Assembly: GCA_030149995.1 (NCBI GenBank)
Contig: JASLGV010000417.1
Coordinates: 1-8,764, forward strand
DNA: 8,764 nucleotides
Source of the DNA: Pedobacter sp.
GTDB lineage: Bacteria > Bacteroidota > Bacteroidia > Sphingobacteriales > Sphingobacteriaceae
Direction of reading: 5' to 3'
Positions 1 through 7,308 of this stretch are shown here, one piece after another. The position numbers and the translations under genes are program-made. The notes under the pieces are model-generated. The model ran no database searches. It was given only the letters and a program-made list of their open reading frames with translations, and had not been told where the DNA came from. Each line of letters begins with the position of its first letter. Within the stretch, counting starts at the first letter, position 1.

Positions 1-216
1 ATTCAGAAAATAGGAAAAATAGAGGTTGATAATATTGAGCTGGGTGATAAGCGTTTAGAAAATGACTTGCCGGATATGCACCAGCGTTTGGCTGATAATT
101 TAGATACAATTGTATCAATTTTATCGTATTTTGCGGAAAAAACGCAAAACTTTGGCGATAAGAACAATGTGGATGCTTTAAAGGAGAAGCAAGCCATAGA
201 TAATGCGTCGGGTTAG
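1..216 (+). CDS. C-terminal fragment of an unrecognised protein (5' end outside window)
   Basis: The frame starting at base 1 is open from the left edge to a TAG at 214-216, giving 71 residues that begin IQKIGKIEVDN and end DNASG. It is rich in Asp, Glu, Lys and Asn. A central stretch (about residues 20-50, around LADNLDTIVSILSYF) looks like an amphipathic helix. There is no signal peptide, cysteine pair or catalytic motif in the visible part, so I cannot assign a family. The stop lies 30 bp before the ATG of the outer-membrane protein, with no terminator between, so the two genes may be co-transcribed. The opposite strand is also open here, but that frame reads as low-complexity Ser/Phe/Lys sequence and is probably a shadow. 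That this is a real gene end is inferred from the continuous frame and the close downstream neighbour. Confidence 0.55.
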   Translation: MQKIGKIEVDNIELGDKRLENDLPDMHQRLADNLDTIVSILSYFAEKTQNFGDKNNVDALKEKQAIDNASG

Positions 217-246
217 CCATTAATCAATCAAACATCCTTTAATTTT

Positions 247-843
247 ATGAAAACAAAATTATTTTTTTTAGCCATTATTTCTTTGTTTACCGGCTTGAGT
301 GCCGGTGCGCAGATTTTGCCAACTTTTCAATTTGGATTAAAAGGCGGAGCAAATTTTTCAAAGTTTAATACGGAAAATACATTTAGCAGTGACAACAGAG
401 CCGGGTATTACGGTGGTGTCTGGGCAAGAATTGGTGCTGCAGGCATTCATTTCCAGCCTGAATTGTATATATCCGGCAAAAAAACAAACCTGGTAAGCGA
501 TGCAACAGGAGAGGTGAACAAAGTAAACTTTACAAGCCTGGATGTACCTTTATTAATTGGTACAAAATTTGGAGCGGCTGGTTTGGGTTTACGTTTAAAT
601 ACAGGACCTACCTTCTCTTTTATTCTGGATGAAAACCAGAGCTTTAGCCAGGCAGCAGGTAGTGTTTTTAAAGCAGATTTTAAAAGTCAAGCATTTGCCT
701 GGCAGTTTGGAGCCGGGCTGGATATTATGCGTTTAAATATTGATGCGAGATATGAGCTTGGTTTATCTAAAATTAACAAAAGTGGTTATCCAGGTACAAA
801 ACTGAACCTGTTTACCGTAGGTGTGGGATACAGAATTTTCTAA
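247..843 (+). CDS. Secreted outer-membrane beta-barrel protein (PorT/OMP_b-brl_2 type)
   Basis: A 198-residue protein with a clear signal peptide: basic MKTK, a hydrophobic core (LFFLAIISLFTGL) and a probable cleavage after Ala21 (SAGA|Q). The mature part alternates polar and hydrophobic residues with many glycines and aromatics (FQFGLKGGANFSKF near 27-40, GLGLRLNTGPTFSF near 112-126) and ends in VGVGYRIF. The terminal phenylalanine is typical of outer-membrane barrels recognised by the Bam machinery. Length and composition fit the small porin-like barrels (about 8 strands) common in Bacteroidota, often annotated 'porin family protein' or 'PorT family protein'. The family gives the location, but not a substrate. 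The ATG at 247 is preferred because it places the signal peptide exactly at the N terminus. The gene sits 30 bp after the preceding stop and 54 bp before the next ATG, so a three-gene unit is likely. Eight T residues (262-269) fall in the signal-peptide codons. Confidence 0.85.
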   Translation: MKTKLFFLAIISLFTGLSAGAQILPTFQFGLKGGANFSKFNTENTFSSDNRAGYYGGVWARIGAAGIHFQPELYISGKKTNLVSDATGEVNKVNFTSLDVPLLIGTKFGAAGLGLRLNTGPTFSFILDENQSFSQAAGSVFKADFKSQAFAWQFGAGLDIMRLNIDARYELGLSKINKSGYPGTKLNLFTVGVGYRIF

Positions 844-897
844 TTGTTTTTTACACGTACTTATGTAAAAAATATTTACTTTATAAATTATGATGTC

Positions 898-1167
898 ATG
901 AGTATTAAAGAGTTATTGTTGCAAGGACAGAGTTTTATGGCGCTTTTAAAACAAATGCGCATAGATGTAAACGATCTGGTTGTTAAGGATGAATGGGCTA
1001 TTTTTAATAGCTGGTCTAAATCCAATACAGAGGTATTAAAAGAAAATGTCTGTATAGAAGGTCGGTCTTTAGAAGGGCCAGTCAGCCTCTTTGGTATTCT
1101 ACATTTTAATTTATTCCATAACCGTGCAGTATTCGAAATGCAGGGATTTGAGAAAGCAGCAGTATAA
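898..1167 (+). CDS. Small hypothetical protein, 89 residues
   Basis: The frame from the ATG at 898 encodes 89 residues beginning MSIKELLLQGQSFMALL and ending EMQGFEKAAV. The frame is open further upstream to a TTG at 844, but that extension reads MFFTRTYVKNIYFINY and directly abuts the previous stop, so the ATG is preferred. A second ATG at 937 would remove 13 residues. There is no signal peptide, transmembrane segment or metal motif. The sequence looks like a small soluble alpha/beta protein with one cysteine (near residue 51). I do not recognise the family. It follows the outer-membrane protein gene by 54 bp on the same strand and is closed by a hairpin terminator about 25 bp after its stop, which supports a real transcribed gene. 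No function can be assigned. Confidence 0.6.
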   Translation: MSIKELLLQGQSFMALLKQMRIDVNDLVVKDEWAIFNSWSKSNTEVLKENVCIEGRSLEGPVSLFGILHFNLFHNRAVFEMQGFEKAAV

Positions 1168-1192
1168 GTACGTATTGTACACTTATATAAAG

Positions 1193-1228
1193 AAGGGAAA
1201 TGTGTTTAATAAACCATTTCCCTTTTTT
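1193..1228. terminator. Bidirectional intrinsic terminator between convergent genes
   Basis: A perfect 10-bp stem (AAGGGAAATG at 1193-1202 with CATTTCCCTT at 1215-1224) continues inward as GTTT/AAAC after a one-base bulge. On the + strand it ends in six T residues (1223-1228), ending the 89-residue gene unit. On the - strand the same hairpin begins about 10 bases after the YihY stop and is followed by TTCTTTATAT, so it probably stops that transcript too. Confidence 0.85.
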
Positions 1229-1234
1229 AACCTC

Positions 1235-2164
1235 TTATTTATTCGGTTTTATATGTTTAACCTCTGTTAGTTCGTAGGCAAAAGCACCGGTTTTCGGAAC
1301 AATGGGTGTTTGTTTCTGCATGCTCAGTGCTTTAATAAAAGCTGCTCCGAAATAAAAAATTAAAGAAGAGTAAAAAACAAAAAGCATAATAATAACAATA
1401 GAACCTGCAGATCCGTAAATGTTACCAATATTGCTTAACGGCAATAAAATACGTAAAAGGTATTTCCCAACGGTAAAAAGGCAACCCGTTAGTAAGCCAC
1501 CCGACAGGGCATTTTTCCAGGTTGGACGGCCGTTGGTTAAAAAGCGGAATAAAACCGAAAACCAGGTGGTAACAATCAGTACAAACAGCAACTGATTTAA
1601 TATAGACGAGAAAATCAGGTCGAGAGAAGGAGAAGTACCTTTAAGTAACGAACTGATAATTGCCTGAACACTATCCAGCAGTAAGCCGATAAGGAACAAA
1701 ATACCGGCCAGCAAAATAATAATAATCGAACGTCCGCGTAGTTTGAGGGTAAATAAAATACCGGGTTTATCTTTTGTGCCGATGTTCCAGATCTGATCGA
1801 GCGAATTTTTTATCACACTGAACAGGGTCGTGGCCACAAATAAAAAGAATACAAAACTAATCAGGGTAACATACCAAACCTGGTTAATGGCCCGGATGTT
1901 TTTTAAGGTTTGCCTGATTTGCTCGATGCTGTTTTCGTCGAGTATGTTCGCCAGCCGATCGAAAATATTGGAGACCAGCTGACGCCTGTCGGTAAAAATT
2001 CCAAATAAGCGAATCAGTATAATTAAAATAGGAGGTAAGGCAAAGTTGGTGAAAAAAGCTGTAGCACCTGCAAGTCTGAGCGGATCGTTTTTTTGAAACA
2101 GTTTAAAGGCATTTCTCAGGGTAGAGAAAAAGAATAGTAAGTTTTCTTTAATCGATACAAGCAT
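1235..2164 (-). CDS. YihY/BrkB-family inner-membrane protein
   Basis: A 309-residue integral membrane protein of the YihY/virulence-factor-BrkB family (the group once annotated 'ribonuclease BN'). Family landmarks are visible: an N-terminal helix, then DPLRLAGATAFFTNFALPP at 27-45, and the C-terminal GSAGSIVIIMLFVFYSSLIF at 251-270 followed by YFGAAF. About six hydrophobic segments fall near residues 33-56, 97-117, 145-166, 187-209, 222-243 and 253-278, as the family has. The charged loop 59-95 and the tail 280-309 are probably cytoplasmic or loop regions. The molecular function of the family is not settled. The RNase BN label was a misassignment, and a transport or envelope role has been proposed. 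The ATG at 2164 is the natural start, but the terminator of the upstream META gene ends only about 8 bases before it, which leaves little room for a leader. It converges with the unit on the left and shares its terminator. Confidence 0.92.
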   Translation of the reverse strand: MLVSIKENLLFFFSTLRNAFKLFQKNDPLRLAGATAFFTNFALPPILIILIRLFGIFTDRRQLVSNIFDRLANILDENSIEQIRQTLKNIRAINQVWYVTLISFVFFLFVATTLFSVIKNSLDQIWNIGTKDKPGILFTLKLRGRSIIIILLAGILFLIGLLLDSVQAIISSLLKGTSPSLDLIFSSILNQLLFVLIVTTWFSVLFRFLTNGRPTWKNALSGGLLTGCLFTVGKYLLRILLPLSNIGNIYGSAGSIVIIMLFVFYSSLIFYFGAAFIKALSMQKQTPIVPKTGAFAYELTEVKHIKPNK

Positions 2165-2171
2165 GCTACAT

Positions 2172-2213
2172 AAAAAACAAGCCCGAAAATACTAAAATAG
2201 TTTTGTCGGGCCT
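2172..2213 (-). terminator. Intrinsic terminator after the META lipoprotein gene
   Basis: Read on the - strand, AGGCCCGA (2213-2206) pairs with TCGGGCTT (2186-2179), including one G-U pair. AAA/TTT extends the stem inward past a C bulge, and TTGTTTTTT (2180-2172) follows. The stem begins about 21 bases after the META stop codon. The T-tract ends about 8 bases before the ATG of the next gene on the same strand (YihY). Confidence 0.8.
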
Positions 2214-2234
2214 GTTAATAAGTGTTAATATTGC

Positions 2235-2633
2235 TTAATCAACCTTCTTAAATACCAATAATAAGGTATTATCATCAAATAACTGGAGTTGATTGTTAAC
2301 CAATTTAGCCTGGTTTACTTTACTTAAGGCATTCAGATAAGCACTTTCTGCTTCGGCTGTTTCCTGGCAGAACATTTTGGTCCCAAATACATTTTTGAGT
2401 TCTATTTTATCATCCTGTACCTGAACCTGGCCGCCATAATTATTGCAAAAAGATTTACCGGATATTTTAAGTTCGCTGGCAAAGTTAAGCGTAGCTTTCG
2501 TATCTGCAGGTAAGATTAAGCCGGGTAATTGCTGGAGTACCCAATGGGTGTTGTTCAAGGTTTTAGGGTCAAATTTTTCGCGACAACTGGTCAAAAGACC
2601 AATCAGGAGAATAATAGTTAAGAGCTTTTTCAT
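2235..2633 (-). CDS. META-domain lipoprotein (HslJ-like)
   Basis: A 132-residue protein beginning MKKLLTIILLIGLLTSC. This is a lipoprotein signal peptide with lipobox LTSC and lipidated Cys17, followed by Arg-Glu. The rest is one META/HslJ-type domain: LNNTHWVLQQL (about 26-36) matches the conserved N-x-x-W start, GKSFCNNYGG (59-68) the central G-x-x-x-C-N-x-x-x-G motif, and TKMFCQE (85-91) the T-x-M-x-C motif. The two domain cysteines (63 and 89) are typically positioned for a disulphide or paired contact. The protein probably sits on the periplasmic face of an envelope membrane. In E. coli HslJ is linked to heat shock and novobiocin resistance, but the biochemical role of the domain is unclear. 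The gene appears monocistronic: it has its own terminator downstream and a 214-bp gap upstream. Confidence 0.88.
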   Translation of the reverse strand: MKKLLTIILLIGLLTSCREKFDPKTLNNTHWVLQQLPGLILPADTKATLNFASELKISGKSFCNNYGGQVQVQDDKIELKNVFGTKMFCQETAEAESAYLNALSKVNQAKLVNNQLQLFDDNTLLLVFKKVD

Positions 2634-2700
2634 TGAGAATTTAATTTAATATGGGGATTAGAAGTCCCCGTTGTTTAGTTTGGGTAGACCATGGTTTGAT

Positions 2701-2741
2701 CAAAACCTTTATTGCCCGCTATTGGGCCAGGTTTTGTTTTT
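2701..2741 (+). other. Hairpin with T-tract in the META-PhnA intergenic gap
   Basis: CAAAACCT (2701-2708) pairs with AGGTTTTG (2729-2736), enclosing GCCC/GGGC (2714-2717 with 2724-2727), and TTTTT follows (2737-2741). This looks like a + strand intrinsic terminator, although no + strand gene precedes it. The left arm can instead pair with GGTTT just upstream (2693-2697), giving two mutually exclusive folds. The same gap (2634-2847) also holds a 5-bp hairpin GGGGA/TCCCC (2653-2669) and a perfect 7-bp hairpin GGTATAA/TTATACC (2786-2805). That last hairpin lies just downstream of the PhnA stop but has no T-tract on the - strand. Confidence 0.35.
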
Positions 2742-2847
2742 AATGAAGCATAATTATAAGGGATGTACATCAAACGAGAAAGCGGGGTATAAAAGATATT
2801 ATACCACAGTTTAATTTAGGTCTGTATTGGGAAATGATTGATTTATT

Positions 2848-3060
2848 TTAGTTTTTCTTTTTAAGAAATTCCGTTTTTAATACGATTACCGTTTTTTCTA
2901 TTCGTCCTTCAATTTCTGCCGGATTATTGGTTAAACGTATGTTTTTTACAGTAGTACCCTGTTTGATGGTCGCTTGCATACCTTTTACCTTCAGGCTTTT
3001 CACAACCGTTACAGAATCACCCTCGTTCAGGATGTTCCCGTTACTGTCTTTTGTCTCCAT
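2848..3060 (-). CDS. phnA: Short PhnA-domain protein (C-terminal domain only)
   Basis: A 70-residue protein matching the C-terminal domain of the PhnA/YjdM family throughout: DSNGNILNEGDSVTVVKSL (5-23), KVKGMQATIKQGTTVKNIRL (24-43), then a short beta region and KTEFLKKKN at the end. E. coli PhnA is about 110 residues because it also carries an N-terminal zinc ribbon with four cysteines. No cysteine occurs here, so this is the single-domain form often seen in Bacteroidota. The name comes from an early link with alkylphosphonate use, but no C-P lyase genes are nearby and the real function of the family is uncertain. The single domain has an SH3-like look (strands about 15-22, 28-34, 38-44). The ATG at 3060 fits the family start. 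A promoter candidate sits about 30 bases upstream in the 71-bp gap after the GNAT gene. Confidence 0.88.
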   Translation of the reverse strand: METKDSNGNILNEGDSVTVVKSLKVKGMQATIKQGTTVKNIRLTNNPAEIEGRIEKTVIVLKTEFLKKKN

Positions 3061-3090
3061 GTTTTGTTAGTGTTTGTTTTAGTTGACGCG

Positions 3091-3122
3091 AAAATATACT
3101 TTTTGGCGCTAAATTCTTAAAA
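3091..3122 (-). promoter_or_regulatory. Candidate Bacteroidota-type promoter for the PhnA-like gene
   Basis: On the - strand, TTTT (3122-3119) is followed after exactly 20 bp by TATATTTT (3098-3091). This approximates the Bacteroidota -33/-7 consensus TTTG-N19-21-TAnnTTTG, with only the final G of each box replaced. The -7 box ends 30 bases before the ATG. The assignment rests on pattern and position only. Confidence 0.3.
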
Positions 3123-3131
3123 TATTTGTTT

Positions 3132-3650
3132 TTACTTTTTGATTTTTAGCCAATAATGTGGTGTATTTTCATAGTTAAAGACCTCTAAGCGCTTTAGTCC
3201 GGCTTTTTCTAAAACATGAACCGATGGTATATTCTGAACATCTGCAATGGCGTATATTTCCGAAAGGTTAAGCACGGAGAATCCATAATCAACAATTGCA
3301 TTGGCCGCTTCAGTGGCATATCCTTTCCCCCAGTATTCTTTTATCAAGCGGTAACCCAGGTCGTAATAATTGATATGTGCGTTTGTCGTTTCAGTAATCA
3401 GCTTTAAACCTGCCCAGCCAATAAAGCTGTTGGTTGATTTCTCTACAACAGCCCAACGGCCAATGCCATTAACCTGATATTGCTTGCGTATATATGTGAT
3501 GTTTGATAAAGCCTGCTCTGTATTTTGGATGGGATTTTTACCCAAAAACTGGTGAACATCAGCGTCCGAATCAAGTGCATACATGGCTGCTGCATCTGTT
3601 TCAACAATTTCTCTTAAAATAAGTCTTTCGGTTTCAACAAAAATCTTCAT
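3132..3650 (-). CDS. GNAT-family N-acetyltransferase (RimJ/RimL-like)
   Basis: From the ATG at 3650 this is a 172-residue single-domain GNAT acetyltransferase, which would move an acetyl group from acetyl-CoA to an amine. The start FVETERLILRE (4-14) is the standard RimJ/RimL-type first strand. GRWAVVEKSTNSFIGWAGL (64-82) forms strands 2-4. LGYRLIKEYWGKGYATEA (98-115) is motif A with the pyrophosphate-binding loop YWGKGYA (106-112). NIPSVHVLEKAGLK (140-153) is motif B, with Asn140 and Ser143 in the usual places. The frame is open to a TTG at 3680, but the ten extra residues precede the conserved start, so the ATG is chosen. The substrate cannot be told from sequence: such proteins act on ribosomal protein N termini, small amines or antibiotics. 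The gene stands between separate promoter candidates and has no functional link to its neighbours. Confidence 0.9.
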   Translation of the reverse strand: MKIFVETERLILREIVETDAAAMYALDSDADVHQFLGKNPIQNTEQALSNITYIRKQYQVNGIGRWAVVEKSTNSFIGWAGLKLITETTNAHINYYDLGYRLIKEYWGKGYATEAANAIVDYGFSVLNLSEIYAIADVQNIPSVHVLEKAGLKRLEVFNYENTPHYWLKIKK

Positions 3651-3712
3651 ATTAATTATCCTGTGTTGCCAATAAAACAAAGTAGTTTTACAGCTTACAT
3701 CTGTATAAAGCG

Positions 3713-3720
3713 CAAAGATA
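3713..3720 (-). promoter_or_regulatory. Possible -7 box for the GNAT gene
   Basis: On the - strand 3720-3713 reads TATCTTTG, an exact match to the Bacteroidota -7 consensus TAnnTTTG. It lies 62 bases before the ATG at 3650 and just after the stop of the zinc-finger gene. No TTTG is found at the expected -33 distance, so it may be a chance match. Confidence 0.25.
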
Positions 3721-3742
3721 TCAGGCTTTTTTGAAAATAATC

Positions 3743-4105
3743 TTAAAAGAATTTTTCCTGGCGTTTTACAAGGAGTAAATCATCATTTATAATAGGGAGA
3801 TACCCATATTCATAACAAAAGTAATACGTATCACCTTTTTGAGTAAGGTAATAATGAGTGATATAGTTGAAATTATAGCCAGCATTTATAAGTCTTTTTC
3901 TGGATAATTTGACTTTACCATGCGGATTTAATTTTGCTAAAATGCGGCGGTTATTTTTTAAAACGCCATTAATCTGTTTCATAACAGAGGCGTCCGCCAT
4001 TTTCAGGTGATTGTTGTAATTGTTTCTGCAAAGATCATTGCAGAACTTTTTATCGATCCGGCCGACTACCATCTGACCACAATCCAGGCATAAGCGTTGT
4101 TCCAT
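3743..4105 (-). CDS. Uncharacterised four-cysteine zinc-finger protein
   Basis: A 120-residue protein with an N-terminal zinc-binding module: CLDCG (Cys6, Cys9), then a short basic loop, then KKFCNDLCRNNYNN (Cys22, Cys26). The C-x2-C...C-x3-C pattern with FC-x3-CR resembles a treble-clef or zinc-ribbon knuckle of the kind found in DUF2116-like and related nucleic-acid-binding proteins. The middle (about 33-75) is rich in Lys, Arg and Asn (KNNRRILAKLNPHGKVKLSR) and may contact nucleic acid. The C-terminal half (about 76-115, NFNYITHYYLTQKGDTYYFC and on) looks like a beta-rich domain. It has no signal peptide or membrane segment, so it should be cytoplasmic. I think similar proteins occur in other Sphingobacteriaceae, but I know of no assigned function. 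It is transcribed divergently from ssb across a 225-bp control region with striking repeats. DNA or RNA binding is inferred from the finger and basic charge alone. Confidence 0.75.
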   Translation of the reverse strand: MEQRLCLDCGQMVVGRIDKKFCNDLCRNNYNNHLKMADASVMKQINGVLKNNRRILAKLNPHGKVKLSRKRLINAGYNFNYITHYYLTQKGDTYYFCYEYGYLPIINDDLLLVKRQEKFF

Positions 4106-4136
4106 AATTCTACCATTAATTATGGGATGAATAGCA

Positions 4137-4168
4137 TAAAGTTAGGCAATCTTTCTTTTCCTTATAAA
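4137..4168 (-). promoter_or_regulatory. Candidate promoter for the zinc-finger gene
   Basis: On the - strand, TTTA (4168-4165), then 20 bp, then TAACTTTA (4144-4137), approximates TTTG-N20-TAnnTTTG with A for the last G in each box. The -7 box ends about 31 bases before the ATG at 4105. Spacing and distance match the candidate upstream of the PhnA-like gene. The phased repeats lie directly upstream of this -33 box. Confidence 0.3.
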
Positions 4169-4190
4169 GGCGTTAGTTGTTTTGTAAAGC

Positions 4191-4233
4191 CGTTTGTAAA
4201 CGTTTACATCCGTTTATACACGATTATAAACGG
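4191..4233. repeat. 10-bp-phased CGTTT repeats with a 9-bp inverted repeat
   Basis: CGTTT recurs at exactly 10-bp steps (4191, 4201, 4211), and CG continues at 4221 (CGATTATAAA) and 4231. A related CGTTA lies at 4171. The unit approximates CGTTTATAAA. Within the block, CCGTTTATA (4210-4218) and TATAAACGG (4225-4233) form a perfect inverted repeat with a 6-bp spacer, centred exactly 20 bp from the palindrome at 4195-4208. The array lies between the divergent zinc-finger and ssb genes. The phasing puts the units on one face of the helix, which suggests cooperative protein binding. It is too short and impure to call a plasmid iteron array. Confidence 0.6.
4194..4209. promoter_or_regulatory. Perfect palindrome resembling a LacI-family operator
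   Basis: TGTAAACGTTTACA at 4195-4208 is a perfect 14-bp palindrome with a central CG. With its flanking T residues (4194 and 4209) it fits the cre-type consensus WTGNAARCGNWWWCAW known for CcpA and other LacI-family regulators. Bacteroidota lack CcpA but have other LacI-family proteins. It is about 122 bp before the ssb ATG and 90 bp before the zinc-finger ATG, so it could act on either gene. The regulator is unknown. Confidence 0.5.
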
Positions 4234-4264
4234 GTAATAACCGGCTAAATTTCTTTGGTTCATT

Positions 4265-4272
4265 CAATTTTG
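4265..4272 (+). promoter_or_regulatory. Weak -7 candidate for ssb
   Basis: CAATTTTG differs by one base from TAnnTTTG and would place a transcript start about 50 bases before the ssb ATG, just downstream of the phased repeats. There is no TTTG at the expected -33 distance. If this promoter is real it may depend on an activator bound at the repeats. Confidence 0.2.
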
Positions 4273-4330
4273 TAGGGTTGGCAGTAAGTGCTGCTGTTCA
4301 TTAAAAAGTAGAAACTTAAAATTTAGAATT

Positions 4331-4675
4331 ATGGAAAATTTAGTAAACAAAGTGATGTTAAGTGGTTTTGCAGGTGCCGATGCGGAAATTAAATACGAAT
4401 CTGGCGATCAGAAATTGGCAACGGTACGGTTGGCTGTTAACGAATATTATAAAACAGCAGGTGGAGAAGAGGTGAAAAGAACACAGTGGTTTGTGCTTAG
4501 CTTTTGGAATGCGAAAGCTGATCTTGCGATACAAAGGATAAAAAAGGGAAACCGGTTAAGCGTAGAAGGTAAATTAAGAACCGGAAGCTACGAAAACAAA
4601 GAAGGTATTAAGCATTATACAACAGAGATTATTGTTACAGAGCTTAATATTAAGGAGTCAGAACTGGTTAATTGA
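4331..4675 (+). CDS. ssb: Single-stranded DNA-binding protein, short form without acidic tail
   Basis: A 114-residue SSB made almost entirely of the OB fold: VNKVMLSGFAGADAEIKY (5-22) is the first strand pair, KLATVRLAVNEYYK (28-41) the second, TQWFVLSFWNAKADLAIQRI (51-70) carries the conserved W-F-x-x-x-F-W core and the following helix, then KKGNRLSVEGKLRTGSYENK (71-90), and TTEIIVTEL (97-105) closes the barrel. It should bind single-stranded DNA as a tetramer, as the family does. It stops at NIKESELVN and lacks both the flexible linker and the acidic tip (DDDIPF-like) through which housekeeping SSBs recruit DNA repair and replication partners. It is therefore probably an accessory paralogue, a type common in Bacteroidota, although the genome's other ssb genes cannot be seen here. 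It is monocistronic: a divergent repeat-rich region lies upstream and a strong terminator follows. Confidence 0.92.
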   Translation: MENLVNKVMLSGFAGADAEIKYESGDQKLATVRLAVNEYYKTAGGEEVKRTQWFVLSFWNAKADLAIQRIKKGNRLSVEGKLRTGSYENKEGIKHYTTEIIVTELNIKESELVN

Positions 4676-4697
4676 GAATTAACTCATTTGTTTGTTT

Positions 4698-4736
4698 AAT
4701 AACCATGTACAGCCTTGTTTGTACATGGTTATTTTT
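4698..4736 (+). terminator. Intrinsic terminator after ssb
   Basis: A perfect 14-bp stem, AATAACCATGTACA (4698-4711) with TGTACATGGTTATT (4720-4733), encloses the 8-base loop GCCTTGTT and ends in TTTTT (4732-4736). It begins about 22 bases after the ssb stop. Confidence 0.9.
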
Positions 4737-7197
<2,461 letters not shown>

Positions 7198-7220
7198 TTG
7201 CATTTAAAATTTAATAGATG

Positions 7221-7259
7221 AGGCGGCCCGGGATTCAATCCCGGGCCGCCTTGCTTTTT
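7221..7259 (+). terminator. GC-rich intrinsic terminator after icd
   Basis: AGGCGGCCCGGGA (7221-7233) and TCCCGGGCCGCCT (7239-7251) form a perfect 13-bp stem with loop TTCAA, followed by TGCTTTTT. It lies about 23 bases after the icd stop and stands out as far more GC-rich than its surroundings. Confidence 0.92.
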
Positions 7260-7308
7260 GGGCAAACTATTTTAAGTCTCGATGGTTCATTATATAAAAA
7301 AGTATATC

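Noticed and set aside
2651..2743. A 30-codon + strand frame in the META-PhnA gap (MGIRSPRCLVWVDHG...)
   Set aside because: It is too short, overlaps the hairpins and has no promoter or conserved feature. It may only be a by-product of the structured region.
3651..3680. TTG start extending the GNAT protein by ten residues
   Set aside because: The conserved first strand (FVETERLILRE) begins right after the ATG at 3650, and the added residues fit no GNAT pattern.
4191..4233. Phased repeats read as a plasmid iteron origin or CRISPR array
   Set aside because: The units are 10 bp and diverge after three copies, there is no rep gene or spacer-repeat structure, and the surroundings are chromosomal housekeeping genes.
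7221..7251. GGGATTCAATCCC core resembling a tRNA T-arm
   Set aside because: It is part of a long perfect GC stem followed by a T-tract right after icd. No acceptor, D or anticodon arms are present, so it is a terminator.
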